Shown here in pieces: positions 1-8,903 of a DNA stretch of 64,000 bases (the stretch's first letter is position 1; each line of letters begins with the position of its first letter). The translations under genes were made by a program, and so were the position numbers. The stretch lies in the NCBI RefSeq assembly GCF_001559075.2, contig NZ_CP014015.2, positions 2,418,001 to 2,482,000 of the forward strand, read 5' to 3'. Source of the stretch: Citrobacter amalonaticus (GTDB taxonomy: Bacteria > Pseudomonadota > Gammaproteobacteria > Enterobacterales > Enterobacteriaceae). The notes below the pieces were generated by a model. That model saw only the letters and a list, made by a program, of their open reading frames with translations. It was not told where the DNA came from and searched no databases.

Positions 1-381
1 GATAAGCTGAACCTGCAGTCGCTTAAGAACCGGAATCAGGGCCGCGATCTCGCTGGATTCCCCGGAGTTGGAGATGGCAATCACTACATCCTGCGAGGTC
101 ACCATCCCCAGATCGCCGTGGGCGGCTTCGCCCGGATGAACGAAGAATGAGGAGGTACCGGTGCTGGCAAAGGTCGCGGCCATTTTGCGGCCAATATGCC
201 CCGATTTCCCCATGCCCATCACCACCACTTTGCCGGTGCAGTTGAACATTTTTTCACAGGCGAGAGTGAAATCCTGGTTGATGTACTGATCGAGCTCCGC
301 CAGGCCTTCACGTTCAATCGCCAGAACCTCTTTGCCGGCTTGCTGAAAGTCAAAACCCGGTTGTAACGCTAAGTGCGACAT
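1..381 (-). CDS. kdsD: arabinose-5-phosphate isomerase KdsD, 5' part only
   Basis: The first 127 codons of KdsD run from an ATG at 381 to the window edge with the frame still open. KdsD converts ribulose 5-phosphate to arabinose 5-phosphate, the first step of KDO synthesis for lipopolysaccharide. The visible part is the sugar-isomerase (SIS) domain: the sequence VVVMGMGKSGHIGRK and the serine-rich SNSGESSE loop that binds the sugar phosphate are both present. The C-terminal CBS pair lies outside the window. Its downstream neighbours kdsC and lptCAB would be off the left edge. yrbG lies directly upstream on the same strand with a 14-nt gap, the K-12 order. Identification is by recall of the E. 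coli protein. Confidence 0.96.
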   Translation of the reverse strand, partial: MSHLALQPGFDFQQAGKEVLAIEREGLAELDQYINQDFTLACEKMFNCTGKVVVMGMGKSGHIGRKMAATFASTGTSSFFVHPGEAAHGDLGMVTSQDVVIAISNSGESSEIAALIPVLKRLQVQLI

Positions 382-395
382 ATGTCTGTTTCCAG

Positions 396-1373
396 TTATC
401 CAACGAGAAGTGGCGATAGCCAATACAACATCGCCAGCCATACGATAAAACCGCCAGTCAGCAGCACGCCCGCGCCGCGACCGGACTGGCGGGGACGCCG
501 CCAGCAAACTAATGCAAAGATGATGCTCACCAGCAGCATCACGCTGTAATCACGGCTGAACGCCAGCGGATTGACGTCACCCGGCGTAATCAGCGCGGGA
601 AGGCCGAGAACAATGGTGAGGTTAAAAATGTTCGCGCCGATGATATTGCCCACCGCGATATCGTTCTCACCTTTGCGCACGCCCGCGATGGCGGTTGCCA
701 GTTCAGGCAGGCTGGTGCCAATGGCGATCACCGTCAGGCCAATCGTCAGTTCGCTCATTGCGAAGTAATTGGCAATCACAGTGGCGTTATCCACCACCAT
801 TCGGGTCGCCATCGGCATGATAATCAGCGCAATGCCCAGCCATAAAAACGCCACCGGTAATCCGCCTTCACGCGGCAACTCGGCAACCTGCTCCCGGGTG
901 AGGCTGTCATTACCCTGACGCTCAGCGAGACGGGCGATTTTAACAATGAACAGCAGCCATAACACGGCTAACAGTAAAAGAAAGATACCATCGCTGCGGC
1001 TGAGTTGTCCGTCATACAGTACGGATCCGGCCACAATGCTAACCAGCAACATTAGCGGCAATTCGCGACGCAGAACATCGGAATGCACGGTAAAAGGGTG
1101 GATCAGCGCGGCAAGCCCGAGGATCAACAAAATGTTGGTAATGTTAGAGCCTAGCGCGGTGCCGACGGCTAAATCTAACTGCCCGTGCAGAGAGGCGGCG
1201 ACAGAAACAATAATTTCAGGCAGAGATGTGCCTATACTGACTACCGTCATACCGATAATCAGCGGCGGGATCCCGAAGGTTCGACATAAGATTGACGCGG
1301 CAAAAACCAGGCGGTCGGCGCCGTAGACGACCAATAATAAACCAATAATTAACAGCGCCGTTGCTAAAAGCAT
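396..1373 (-). CDS. yrbG: putative Na+/Ca2+ exchanger YrbG
   Basis: The 325-residue inner-membrane protein belongs to the CaCA cation/Ca2+ exchanger superfamily. It has two inverted halves, each carrying a GTSLPE signature (about residues 48 and 219) followed by a GSN or GAN motif. These alpha-repeats form the ion-binding site in the family. About ten hydrophobic segments can be seen. It is the first gene of the yrbG-kdsD group in E. coli and diverges from mla here, with about 200 bp between. No physiological substrate is firmly known for the E. coli protein. Confidence 0.95.
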   Translation of the reverse strand: MLLATALLIIGLLLVVYGADRLVFAASILCRTFGIPPLIIGMTVVSIGTSLPEIIVSVAASLHGQLDLAVGTALGSNITNILLILGLAALIHPFTVHSDVLRRELPLMLLVSIVAGSVLYDGQLSRSDGIFLLLLAVLWLLFIVKIARLAERQGNDSLTREQVAELPREGGLPVAFLWLGIALIIMPMATRMVVDNATVIANYFAMSELTIGLTVIAIGTSLPELATAIAGVRKGENDIAVGNIIGANIFNLTIVLGLPALITPGDVNPLAFSRDYSVMLLVSIIFALVCWRRPRQSGRGAGVLLTGGFIVWLAMLYWLSPLLVG

Positions 1374-1581
1374 CTAAAGTCCTTTCTTCAGGTATACTCG
1401 CCGGTCCACCGGGATCGTCTGGAAACCGTAACGAAGTCTTAATTTTGACTTTATGCAGCTAAAAAGTAAAACAAATGCCAGCTTTAGCTAACCAGCACGG
1501 GTAATATTCTGTAAATATGTTGGGTTCATGGCTGAATTCCACGCCATGCTGAGATCAACAAGCAACACGAAGGATGAATCA

Positions 1582-2394
1582 ATGGGGCAGTCTGTGGCGA
1601 ATTTAGTCGATATGCGCGATGTCAGCTTTACGCGCGGCGACCGCTGCATTTTCGATAACATCTCTCTGACCGTACCGCGTGGCAAGATAACCGCGATCAT
1701 GGGGCCATCGGGCATCGGTAAAACGACGCTGTTGCGTCTGATCGGCGGACAAATTGTGCCGGACCAAGGAGAGATCTTGTTTGATGGCGAGAACATTCCT
1801 GAGATGTCTCGCTCGCGCCTCTACACGGTACGCAAACGGATGAGTATGCTGTTTCAGTCCGGGGCGCTGTTCACCGACATGAACGTGTTTGATAACGTGG
1901 CCTATCCGTTACGCGAACATACCACGCTTCCCCCGCCGTTACTGAAGAGCACGGTGATGATGAAACTGGAAGCCGTCGGTCTGCGCGGCGCGGCAAAACT
2001 GATGCCCTCTGAACTGTCTGGTGGGATGGCGCGCCGGGCGGCGTTAGCACGCGCCATTGCGCTGGAGCCGGATCTCATCATGTTTGATGAACCGTTTGTC
2101 GGACAGGATCCGATCACCATGGGCGTGCTGGTCAAACTGATTTCTGAATTAAATAATGCGCTGGGCGTGACCTGCGTCGTGGTTTCTCACGATGTGCCGG
2201 AAGTCCTGAGTATTGCCGATCACGCCTATATTATGGCGGACAAAAAGATTGTGGCCCACGGCAGCGCGCAGGCGTTGCAAGAGAATGACGACCCGCGTGT
2301 GCGTCAGTTCCTGGATGGCATTGCAGACGGGCCGGTCCCGTTCCGCTATCCTGCGGGCGATTATCACTCTGATTTACTCGGAACAGGGAGTTAA
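1582..2394 (+). CDS. mlaF: phospholipid ABC transporter ATPase MlaF
   Basis: Cytoplasmic ATPase of the MlaFEDB complex, which moves phospholipid between the inner membrane and periplasmic MlaC to keep the outer membrane asymmetric. The 270-residue protein has Walker A GPSGIGKTT at 41-49, signature LSGGM at 145-149, Walker B ending MFDEP at 167-171 and the switch His at 203. An upstream in-frame ATG at 1528 exists. I start at 1582 because MGQSVANLVDMRDV matches the E. coli N-terminus. It opens the tight mlaFEDCB operon and is divergent from yrbG. Confidence 0.97.
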   Translation: MGQSVANLVDMRDVSFTRGDRCIFDNISLTVPRGKITAIMGPSGIGKTTLLRLIGGQIVPDQGEILFDGENIPEMSRSRLYTVRKRMSMLFQSGALFTDMNVFDNVAYPLREHTTLPPPLLKSTVMMKLEAVGLRGAAKLMPSELSGGMARRAALARAIALEPDLIMFDEPFVGQDPITMGVLVKLISELNNALGVTCVVVSHDVPEVLSIADHAYIMADKKIVAHGSAQALQENDDPRVRQFLDGIADGPVPFRYPAGDYHSDLLGTGS

Positions 2395-2401
2395 GCCACT
2401 C

Positions 2402-3184
2402 ATGCTGTTAAATGCACTGGCGACGCTGGGACATAAGGGGATTAAAACTCTCAGAACGTTCGGGCGCGCCGGGTTAATGTTGTTCAATGCGCTGGTTGGC
2501 AAACCGGAGTTTCGTAAGCACGCGCCGTTGCTGGTGCGCCAGCTTTATAATGTGGGCGTCCTGTCGATGCTGATCATTATTGTTTCTGGCGTGTTTATCG
2601 GCATGGTGCTGGGGCTGCAGGGCTATCTGGTACTCACCACCTATAGTGCGGAAACCAGTCTGGGGATGTTAGTGGCGCTGTCGCTGCTGCGTGAACTCGG
2701 TCCGGTTGTCGCCGCGCTGCTGTTTGCGGGGCGTGCGGGCTCTGCGCTGACCGCTGAAATTGGCCTGATGCGCGCGACCGAACAGCTTTCCAGTATGGAA
2801 ATGATGGCCGTCGATCCACTGCGCCGGGTGATCTCTCCGCGTTTCTGGGCGGGCGTGATTTCGCTGCCGCTGCTGACGATTTTGTTTGTGGCCGTCGGAA
2901 TCTGGGGCGGTTCTCTGGTCGGCGTAAGCTGGAAGGGGATTGATGCTGGCTTCTTCTGGTCCGCGATGCAGAATGCCGTCGACTGGCGTCTGGATCTGGT
3001 CAACTGTTTGATTAAAAGCGTGGTGTTCGCCATTACGGTAACCTGGATTGCATTATTCAATGGGTATGATGCGATTCCAACCTCGGCGGGAATCAGCCGG
3101 GCAACCACACGCACCGTTGTGCACTCGTCGCTGGCCGTTCTGGGTCTGGACTTTGTACTGACCGCATTGATGTTTGGGAATTGA
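2402..3184 (+). CDS. mlaE: phospholipid ABC transporter permease MlaE
   Basis: The 260-residue integral membrane subunit of MlaFEDB is a MlaE-family permease with about five transmembrane segments. The segment LRELGPVVAALLFAGRAGSA contains the conserved coupling region of the family. Start 2402 gives the E. coli length, seven bases after the mlaF stop. A longer open frame runs back into mlaF and is not used. The mlaD start follows 5 nt after the stop, so translation of mlaE and mlaD is likely coupled. Confidence 0.97.
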   Translation: MLLNALATLGHKGIKTLRTFGRAGLMLFNALVGKPEFRKHAPLLVRQLYNVGVLSMLIIIVSGVFIGMVLGLQGYLVLTTYSAETSLGMLVALSLLRELGPVVAALLFAGRAGSALTAEIGLMRATEQLSSMEMMAVDPLRRVISPRFWAGVISLPLLTILFVAVGIWGGSLVGVSWKGIDAGFFWSAMQNAVDWRLDLVNCLIKSVVFAITVTWIALFNGYDAIPTSAGISRATTRTVVHSSLAVLGLDFVLTALMFGN

Positions 3185-3188
3185 GTTC

Positions 3189-3746
3189 ATGCAAACGAAA
3201 AAAAATGAAATTTGGGTGGGGATCTTCTTGTTAGCCGCATTGCTGGCCGCGCTGTTTGTCTGCCTGAAGGCGGCCAACGTGACCTCTATGCGCACAGAAC
3301 CGACCTACACGATTTACGCGACATTCGATAATATCGGCGGCCTGAAAGTGCGTTCGCCAGTGCGTATCGGTGGTGTGGTCGTGGGCCGCGTGGCGGATAT
3401 CTCCCTGGATCCGAAGACCTATTTACCGCGCGTGACGCTGGACATCGAAGAACGTTATAACCACATCCCTGATACCAGTTCACTGAGCATCCGGACGTCC
3501 GGTCTGCTGGGGGAACAGTATCTGGCGTTGAACGTTGGTTTTGAAGATCCTGAGCTGGGAACGTCTATCCTCAAAGATGGCGGCACAATCCAGGACACCA
3601 AATCCGCGATGGTGCTGGAAGACATGATTGGTCAGTTCCTTTACAACAGCAACAGTAAAGGCGATGACAATAAGAATTCTGGCGATGCGCCGGCGCCAAC
3701 CGAAGGCCATAATGAAGCCACTGGGCCTGCGGGCACAACGAATTAA
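3189..3746 (+). CDS. mlaD: phospholipid transporter MCE-domain protein MlaD
   Basis: MlaD is the inner-membrane-anchored substrate-binding subunit that forms a hexameric ring on MlaFE. The protein is 185 residues. It has one N-terminal membrane anchor (about residues 8-30) and an MCE domain (about 39-116) with the motif FDNIGGLKVRSPVRIGGV. The C-terminal tail is low-complexity (GDDNKNSGDAPAP). Start 3189 (MQTKKNEIW) follows E. coli MlaD, so five upstream codons of the open frame are excluded. The tail is a few residues longer than in K-12. Confidence 0.97.
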   Translation: MQTKKNEIWVGIFLLAALLAALFVCLKAANVTSMRTEPTYTIYATFDNIGGLKVRSPVRIGGVVVGRVADISLDPKTYLPRVTLDIEERYNHIPDTSSLSIRTSGLLGEQYLALNVGFEDPELGTSILKDGGTIQDTKSAMVLEDMIGQFLYNSNSKGDDNKNSGDAPAPTEGHNEATGPAGTTN

Positions 3747-3764
3747 TCTCAGGAGAATCGAATT

Positions 3765-4400
3765 ATGCTTAAGCGTTTAATGATGGTGGCTCTGCTGGTG
3801 ATTGCACCGCTGAGCACCGCCATTGCAGCCGATCAGACCAACCCTTACAAGTTGATGGATGAAGCGGCGCAGAAAACCTTCGACCGCCTGAAAAACGAAC
3901 AGCCGAAAATCCGTTCTAATCCGGATTATCTGCGTGATGTGGTTGACCAGGAGCTGCTGCCGTATGTGCAGGTGAAATACGCTGGTGCGCTGGTGTTGGG
4001 GCGTTACTACAAAGAGGCTACTCCGGCTCAGCGTGAAGCCTATTTCGCCGCGTTTCGTGAATACCTGAAACAGGCCTACGGCCAGGCGCTGGCGATGTAT
4101 CACGGGCAGACGTATCAGATTGCTCCGGAACAACCGTTAGGCGATGCGAGCATCGTTCCGATCCGTGTAACCATTCTCGATCCAAACGGTCGTCCTCCGG
4201 TGCGTCTGGACTTCCAGTGGCGTAAAAACACCCAGACGGGTCACTGGCAGGCCTATGACATGATCGCCGAAGGCGTCAGTATGATCACCACCAAACAGAA
4301 TGAGTGGAGCGATCTGCTGCGTACTAAAGGGATCGATGGACTGACAGCGCAACTGAAATCTATCTCGCAGCAAAAAATCACGCTGGAAGAGAAGAAGTAA
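3765..4400 (+). CDS. mlaC: periplasmic phospholipid-binding protein MlaC
   Basis: Periplasmic shuttle that carries phospholipid between MlaA-OmpC at the outer membrane and MlaFEDB at the inner membrane. The 211-residue precursor has a clear Sec signal peptide (about residues 1-21, ending AIA before ADQTN). It is followed by a Ttg2D/MlaC domain. It is preceded by AGGAG at a normal distance. The stop codon overlaps the mlaB start by one base (TAATG). Confidence 0.97.
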   Translation: MLKRLMMVALLVIAPLSTAIAADQTNPYKLMDEAAQKTFDRLKNEQPKIRSNPDYLRDVVDQELLPYVQVKYAGALVLGRYYKEATPAQREAYFAAFREYLKQAYGQALAMYHGQTYQIAPEQPLGDASIVPIRVTILDPNGRPPVRLDFQWRKNTQTGHWQAYDMIAEGVSMITTKQNEWSDLLRTKGIDGLTAQLKSISQQKITLEEKK

Positions 4401-4696
4401 TGACGCAGTCACTCAACTGGACGCGTGACGGTGACAAGCTGTCGCTGGTGGGGGAACTGGACCAGGATGTGCTTAATCCTTTGTGGGATGCGCGTATTGA
4501 AGCGATGACCGGTGTGACCTGCATCGATCTCAGCCAGGTCTCCCGAGTGGATACGGGGGGACTGGCGCTGCTGGTCCATCTCATCAGTCTGGTGAAAGAG
4601 CAGGGCAACAACGTGTCGCTGTCGGGGGTGAACGACAAAGTCTTTACCCTGGCGGAACTCTATAATTTGCCGGCTGACGTGCTTCCGCGTCAGTAA
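4400..4696 (+). CDS. mlaB: STAS-domain subunit MlaB
   Basis: Small cytoplasmic STAS-domain protein (98 residues) that binds MlaF and supports assembly and activity of the transporter. The motif CIDLSQVSRVDTGGLALL is the STAS core and includes the conserved Thr/Ser region. The ATG overlaps the mlaC stop (TAATG), which indicates translational coupling. It is the last gene of the mla operon. ibaG follows after 123 bp. Confidence 0.96.
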   Translation: MTQSLNWTRDGDKLSLVGELDQDVLNPLWDARIEAMTGVTCIDLSQVSRVDTGGLALLVHLISLVKEQGNNVSLSGVNDKVFTLAELYNLPADVLPRQ

Positions 4697-4819
4697 TATC
4701 AGTACGTTATTATCTACAGCCTCGCCGGATTGACCCGCGAGGCTTTTTGCTTATTTATGACAGCGCAACTTTGCTCTAAGATGTTGGGCTGTTTTCACAA
4801 TCTGACGAATGAAGAGCCC

Positions 4820-5074
4820 ATGGAAAATAATGAAATTCAGAGCGTGCTGATGAACGCACTCTCCCTCCAGGAAGTCCACGTCTCTGGCGATGGCAGTCAC
4901 TTTCAGGTTATTGCCGTGGGTGAGATGTTTGACGGCATGAGCCGGGTGAAGAAGCAGCAGTCGGTCTATGCGCCGCTGATGGAGTACATTGCGGACAACC
5001 GCATTCATGCCCTGTCGATCAAAGCGTATACCCCCGCAGAGTGGGCGCGCGATCGCAAACTAAACGGTTTTTGA
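4820..5074 (+). CDS. ibaG: BolA-family protein IbaG
   Basis: An 84-residue BolA/YrbA-type protein. In E. coli it is acid-responsive and partners with monothiol glutaredoxin in Fe-S cluster handling. The BolA fold is evident from HVSGDGSHFQVIAVGEMFDG, with the conserved His in the loop, and SIKAYTPAEW near the C-terminus. Start 4820 (MENNEIQSV) is chosen over an upstream in-frame ATG at 4730 because it gives the K-12 N-terminus. murA follows after 52 bp and is probably co-transcribed. Confidence 0.95.
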   Translation: MENNEIQSVLMNALSLQEVHVSGDGSHFQVIAVGEMFDGMSRVKKQQSVYAPLMEYIADNRIHALSIKAYTPAEWARDRKLNGF

Positions 5075-5126
5075 GTTACGGGTGATACACCGGTAACGAC
5101 GATGAATTTTAACTGAGAACAACATC

Positions 5127-6386
5127 ATGGATAAATTTCGTGTACAGGGGCCAACCCGGCTCCAGGGCGAAGTCACAATTTCTGGCGCGAAAAACGCCGC
5201 TCTGCCGATCCTTTTTGCGGCGTTGCTGGCGGAAGAGCCGGTAGAGATCCAGAACGTCCCGAAATTGAAGGACGTTGATACCTCGATGAAACTGCTGAGT
5301 CAGCTTGGCGCGAAAGTGGAACGCAATGGCTCCGTGCACATCGATGCCCGCGACGTGAATGTTTTCTGCGCACCGTATGACCTGGTAAAAACCATGCGCG
5401 CATCAATTTGGGCGCTGGGACCGCTGGTGGCTCGTTTTGGTCAGGGCCAGGTTTCTCTGCCTGGCGGTTGCACGATCGGCGCACGTCCGGTTGACCTGCA
5501 TATCACTGGTCTGGAGCAACTGGGCGCCACGATCACGCTGGAAGAAGGCTATGTGAAAGCTTCCGTGGATGGCCGCCTGAAAGGCGCGCATATCGTCATG
5601 GATAAAGTCAGCGTTGGCGCAACGGTCACCATCATGTGTGCCGCCACGCTGGCGGAAGGCACCACCATCATTGAAAACGCCGCACGTGAACCAGAAATTG
5701 TCGACACGGCCAACTTCCTGATTGCGCTGGGCGCGAAAATCTCCGGCCAGGGTACCGATCGTATCACCATCGAAGGCGTAGAACGTCTGGGCGGCGGTGT
5801 CTATCGCGTATTGCCGGACCGTATCGAAACCGGGACTTTCCTGGTCGCCGCGGCGATTTCTCGCGGCAAAATCATCTGCCGTAACGCGCAGCCGGATACG
5901 TTGGATGCGGTACTGGCGAAACTGCGCGATGCCGGCGCGGATATCGAAGTGGGTGAAGACTGGATCAGCCTCGACATGCACGGTAAACGTCCAAAAGCCG
6001 TCAACGTGCGCACCGCGCCGCACCCGGCATTCCCGACGGACATGCAGGCCCAGTTCACGCTGCTGAACCTGGTAGCGGAAGGGACCGGATTCATCACGGA
6101 AACCGTGTTTGAAAACCGCTTTATGCACGTGCCTGAGCTGAGCCGTATGGGCGCTCATGCGGAAATCGAAAGCAATACCGTCATTTGTCACGGTGTCGAT
6201 AAGCTCTCCGGCGCGCAGGTGATGGCGACGGATCTGCGTGCTTCGGCCAGTCTGGTACTGGCGGGATGTATTGCGGAAGGGACGACGGTTGTGGATCGTA
6301 TTTATCATATCGATCGTGGATACGAGCGTATCGAAGATAAACTGCGCGCGCTGGGCGCCAATATCGAGCGCGTAAAAGCCGAATAA
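5127..6386 (+). CDS. murA: UDP-N-acetylglucosamine 1-carboxyvinyltransferase MurA
   Basis: Essential cytoplasmic enzyme that transfers enolpyruvate from PEP to UDP-GlcNAc, the first committed step of peptidoglycan synthesis. The 419-residue protein has the two EPSP-synthase-like halves. Lys22-Asn23 and Arg120 are present. Cys115 lies in the loop LPGGCTIGARP, the residue that fosfomycin alkylates. It is full length and intact. A long hairpin just after the stop separates it from convergent sfsB. Confidence 0.98.
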   Translation: MDKFRVQGPTRLQGEVTISGAKNAALPILFAALLAEEPVEIQNVPKLKDVDTSMKLLSQLGAKVERNGSVHIDARDVNVFCAPYDLVKTMRASIWALGPLVARFGQGQVSLPGGCTIGARPVDLHITGLEQLGATITLEEGYVKASVDGRLKGAHIVMDKVSVGATVTIMCAATLAEGTTIIENAAREPEIVDTANFLIALGAKISGQGTDRITIEGVERLGGGVYRVLPDRIETGTFLVAAAISRGKIICRNAQPDTLDAVLAKLRDAGADIEVGEDWISLDMHGKRPKAVNVRTAPHPAFPTDMQAQFTLLNLVAEGTGFITETVFENRFMHVPELSRMGAHAEIESNTVICHGVDKLSGAQVMATDLRASASLVLAGCIAEGTTVVDRIYHIDRGYERIEDKLRALGANIERVKAE

Positions 6387-6395
6387 GCGTCAATG

Positions 6396-6436
6396 AAAGC
6401 AGTAGCCCCATTGCCGATGGCCGGGGCTACTGCTTT
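6396..6436. terminator. bidirectional hairpin between murA and sfsB
   Basis: A perfect 14-bp inverted repeat (AAAGCAGTAGCCCC at 6396-6409 and its complement at 6423-6436) with a 13-nt loop lies between convergent murA and sfsB. No long T-run follows on either strand, so it may end transcription weakly or protect the 3' ends. Confidence 0.7.
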
Positions 6437-6441
6437 GTGCC

Positions 6442-6729
6442 TTACTCTACATCCTGCTTGTCACGACGTGCCGCCCGCATCATGCGCGTTCTGTCGATAA
6501 ACGCATGGGTTTTCGCGTCATGGTAACGTGAAGGCCAGATCACCCAGGGATCCGTTCCGAGCGCTTTCGCAATGATCAGCTCGCCTTTCGGCCACGGTCG
6601 GGTTAAGGCGTTTGCCAGCGTGGAGGAACTTAATCCATTTCTGCGCGACTCGGCAGCCATTGATGTCCCTCTTTTACGTAATCCAGCAATGATATCTGCC
6701 GGATGCCAGTCAATGAGTTTGCTCTCCAT
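6442..6729 (-). CDS. sfsB: Ner-like DNA-binding regulator SfsB (Nlp)
   Basis: Small predicted regulator (95 residues) of the phage Mu Ner / Nlp family. The helix-turn-helix lies around GTSMAAESRRNGLSSSTLAN (residues 18-37). WPKGELIIAKALGTDPWVIWPSRY follows in two short segments typical of Ner proteins. E. coli SfsB was described as affecting maltose metabolism. The C-terminal dozen residues differ from K-12. It follows ispB on the same strand with a 226-bp A+T-rich gap in which I see no other gene. Confidence 0.92.
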   Translation of the reverse strand: MESKLIDWHPADIIAGLRKRGTSMAAESRRNGLSSSTLANALTRPWPKGELIIAKALGTDPWVIWPSRYHDAKTHAFIDRTRMMRAARRDKQDVE

Positions 6730-6955
6730 TTATCCCCTCGTTTATGGTCATTCATCGTTGATTGACACAATCAATTTGCAGAAGACACTATACGCTCAGA
6801 GAATTGTTGTTCTAATATGTTCGAGTAAAGAGTTTGAATATTCAGAATTTATTAAGAGTTTTTGCTTTATTTGCAGCGGAGTAGAGAGATTGCGTGGGTT
6901 TTATTGGAGCTTTTATGAATCATCCCGCGCAGGCAGCGGGATGATTCCATCGTTA

Positions 6956-7927
6956 TTAACGGTCGCGCTGGACGGCGATATGTGCCAGGCCGATCAACGC
7001 TTCGCGCCATTGGGAATCCGGCAGCACTTGCAGCGCGGCGATGGCTTTGTCAGCCTCTTCTTCCGCACGCTGGCGTGTCCACTCCAGTGAGCCGCAGGCG
7101 TTCATCGCTTCCAGCACGGGCTCCAGGAGGTGTCGGCCATTGCCTTGCTCGATCGCATGGCGAATCATTTGCGCCTGCTCTGGCGTGCCGTTACGCATCG
7201 CATGCAGCAGCGGTAACGTCGGTTTGCCTTCGTTCAGGTCATCACCGACATTTTTACCGAGCTGTTCGCCGTCGGCGTTATAGTCCAGCAGATCGTCAAT
7301 CAACTGGAATGCAGTGCCCAGATAGCGACCATAATCCTGCAGTCCTTTTTCCTCGGCTTCACTACAGCCCGCGAGGAGACCGGAACACTGCGCCGCCGCT
7401 TCAAACAGACGCGCTGTTTTACTGTAGATCACGCGCATATAGCTTTCTTCCGTAATGTCCGGGTCGTTAACGTTCATTAACTGCAGGACTTCACCTTCAG
7501 CAATGACGTTCACGGCTTCAGACATCACTTCCAGCACCCTCAGCGAGCCGAGGCTGGTCATCATCTGGAAAGCTCGGGTATAGATAAAATCGCCAACCAG
7601 CACGCTGGCGGCATTGCCAAACGCGGCGTTCGCCGTGGCTTTACCCCGGCGCATATCGGATTCATCCACCACATCGTCATGAAGCAGGGTGGCGGTGTGG
7701 ATAAATTCGATCAATGCCGCGATCGTGACATGGGCATTTCCCTGATAGCCAACGGCGCGCGCCGCGAGTACGGCAATCATCGGGCGAATGCGTTTACCGC
7801 CACCGCTCACAATGTAATAGCCCAACTGATTGATCAGTTGGACGTCGGAATTAAGCTGTTCAAGGATTGTCGCATTGACACCCGCCATATCTTGCGCGGT
7901 TAACTCATTGATTTTTTCTAAATTCAT
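6956..7927 (-). CDS. ispB: octaprenyl diphosphate synthase IspB
   Basis: Makes the C40 isoprenoid side chain of ubiquinone and menaquinone by successive addition of isopentenyl diphosphate. The 323-residue trans-prenyltransferase has the first aspartate-rich motif DDVVD at 84-88 and the second DDLLD near 211-215. It also has the early GGGKRIRP substrate-binding motif (42-49). Start 7927 (MNLEKINELT) gives the K-12 length. A longer frame from 7972 is not used. It is divergent from rplU. Confidence 0.97.
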   Translation of the reverse strand: MNLEKINELTAQDMAGVNATILEQLNSDVQLINQLGYYIVSGGGKRIRPMIAVLAARAVGYQGNAHVTIAALIEFIHTATLLHDDVVDESDMRRGKATANAAFGNAASVLVGDFIYTRAFQMMTSLGSLRVLEVMSEAVNVIAEGEVLQLMNVNDPDITEESYMRVIYSKTARLFEAAAQCSGLLAGCSEAEEKGLQDYGRYLGTAFQLIDDLLDYNADGEQLGKNVGDDLNEGKPTLPLLHAMRNGTPEQAQMIRHAIEQGNGRHLLEPVLEAMNACGSLEWTRQRAEEEADKAIAALQVLPDSQWREALIGLAHIAVQRDR

Positions 7928-8084
7928 CGCAAAAGCCGGGCTTTTCGCCCCGTTTACCTCATCATACGGCAAGGTAACTTAGGGTTTAGGGTTAGAAATA
8001 TATGCTGATTGTACTGAAAAAACGCCGCAGATAAACGTTACCATACACGTTGTGTTTTTTTTCTTCATGTATTGACTGTAGCAC

Positions 8085-8113
8085 TTGTCAAAGGCTCACG
8101 TTTTGCGTAATAT
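8085..8113 (+). promoter_or_regulatory. probable sigma-70 promoter of rplU-rpmA
   Basis: A -35 element TTGTCA (8085-8090) and a -10 element TAATAT (8108-8113) are 17 bp apart and followed by a GC-rich discriminator (CGCGCC), the form expected of a stringently controlled ribosomal-protein promoter. The rest of the 258-bp ispB-rplU interval shows nothing else I can name. Confidence 0.65.
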
Positions 8114-8185
8114 TCGCGCCCTATTGTGAATATTTATAGCGCACTCTGAATCATTGAAAAGGTGTGCGCGGAAGCGGAGTTTTTT

Positions 8186-8497
8186 ATGTACGCGGTTTTC
8201 CAAAGTGGTGGTAAACAACACCGAGTAAGCGAAGGTCAGACCGTTCGCCTGGAAAAGCTGGACATCGCAACTGGCGAATCTATTGAATTCGCTGAAGTTC
8301 TGATGATCGCAAACGGTGAAGAAGTCAAAATCGGCGTTCCTTTCGTTGATGGCGGCGTTATCAAAGCTGAAGTTGTTGCTCACGGTCGTGGCGAGAAAGT
8401 TAAAATCGTTAAGTTTCGTCGTCGTAAACACTATCGTAAGCAGCAGGGCCATCGTCAGTGGTTCACTGATGTGAAAATTACTGGCATCAGCGCCTAA
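8186..8497 (+). CDS. rplU: 50S ribosomal protein L21
   Basis: L21 (103 residues) is a structural protein of the large subunit that contacts 23S rRNA. The sequence MYAVFQSGGKQHRVSEG and the basic C-terminal part with FRRRKHYRKQQGHRQ are diagnostic. Start 8186 is taken because it matches the universal L21 N-terminus. The open frame extends eight codons upstream. It is first in the rplU-rpmA-yhbE-obgE unit, 19 bp before rpmA. Confidence 0.98.
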   Translation: MYAVFQSGGKQHRVSEGQTVRLEKLDIATGESIEFAEVLMIANGEEVKIGVPFVDGGVIKAEVVAHGRGEKVKIVKFRRRKHYRKQQGHRQWFTDVKITGISA

Positions 8498-8516
8498 GAC
8501 CTGAGGAGAGATTTAA

Positions 8517-8774
8517 ATGGCACATAAAAAGGCTGGCGGCTCAACTCGTAACGGTCGCGATTCAGAAGCTAAACGCCTGGGCGTTAAGCGTTTCGGTGGC
8601 GAATCCGTTCTGGCGGGTAGCATCATCGTTCGTCAACGTGGTACCAAGTTCCACGCTGGCACTAACGTAGGTTGCGGTCGTGACCACACTCTGTTTGCTA
8701 AAGCAGACGGTAAAGTGAAATTTGAAGTTAAAGGCCCGAACAACCGTAAATACATCAGCATCGTTGCTGAGTAA
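8517..8774 (+). CDS. rpmA: 50S ribosomal protein L27
   Basis: L27 (85 residues) has its N-terminal tail near the peptidyl-transferase centre. The start AHKKAGGSTRNGRDS is the classic mature L27 N-terminus, with no N-terminal extension of the kind cleaved in Firmicutes. A good Shine-Dalgarno (GAGGAGA) precedes the ATG. An intrinsic terminator follows 24 bp after the stop, so yhbE and obgE beyond it depend on read-through or their own promoter. Confidence 0.98.
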   Translation: MAHKKAGGSTRNGRDSEAKRLGVKRFGGESVLAGSIIVRQRGTKFHAGTNVGCGRDHTLFAKADGKVKFEVKGPNNRKYISIVAE

Positions 8775-8797
8775 GTTTTTCGTGGTCCGGTAACGGA

Positions 8798-8830
8798 TAA
8801 AAGCCCCGCAACCTGTTGCGGGGCTTTTTA
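8798..8830 (+). terminator. intrinsic terminator after rpmA
   Basis: A GC-rich stem (AAAAGCCCCGCAAC with its complement) around a 2-nt core is followed by TTTTT. In the known operon obgE expression continues past this point, so it is probably partial. Confidence 0.85.
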
Positions 8831-8903
8831 CATTCGACGACCGGTAAATATGCTCGTGAAACCGTTTTGCACCGGATAACGAGCCCTTGCAGGGAAAACG
8901 GGC

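Noticed and set aside
1374..1581. Possible small gene or riboswitch in the yrbG-mlaF divergent gap
   Set aside because: I see only promoter-like A+T-rich sequence and no conserved ORF or clear structured RNA.
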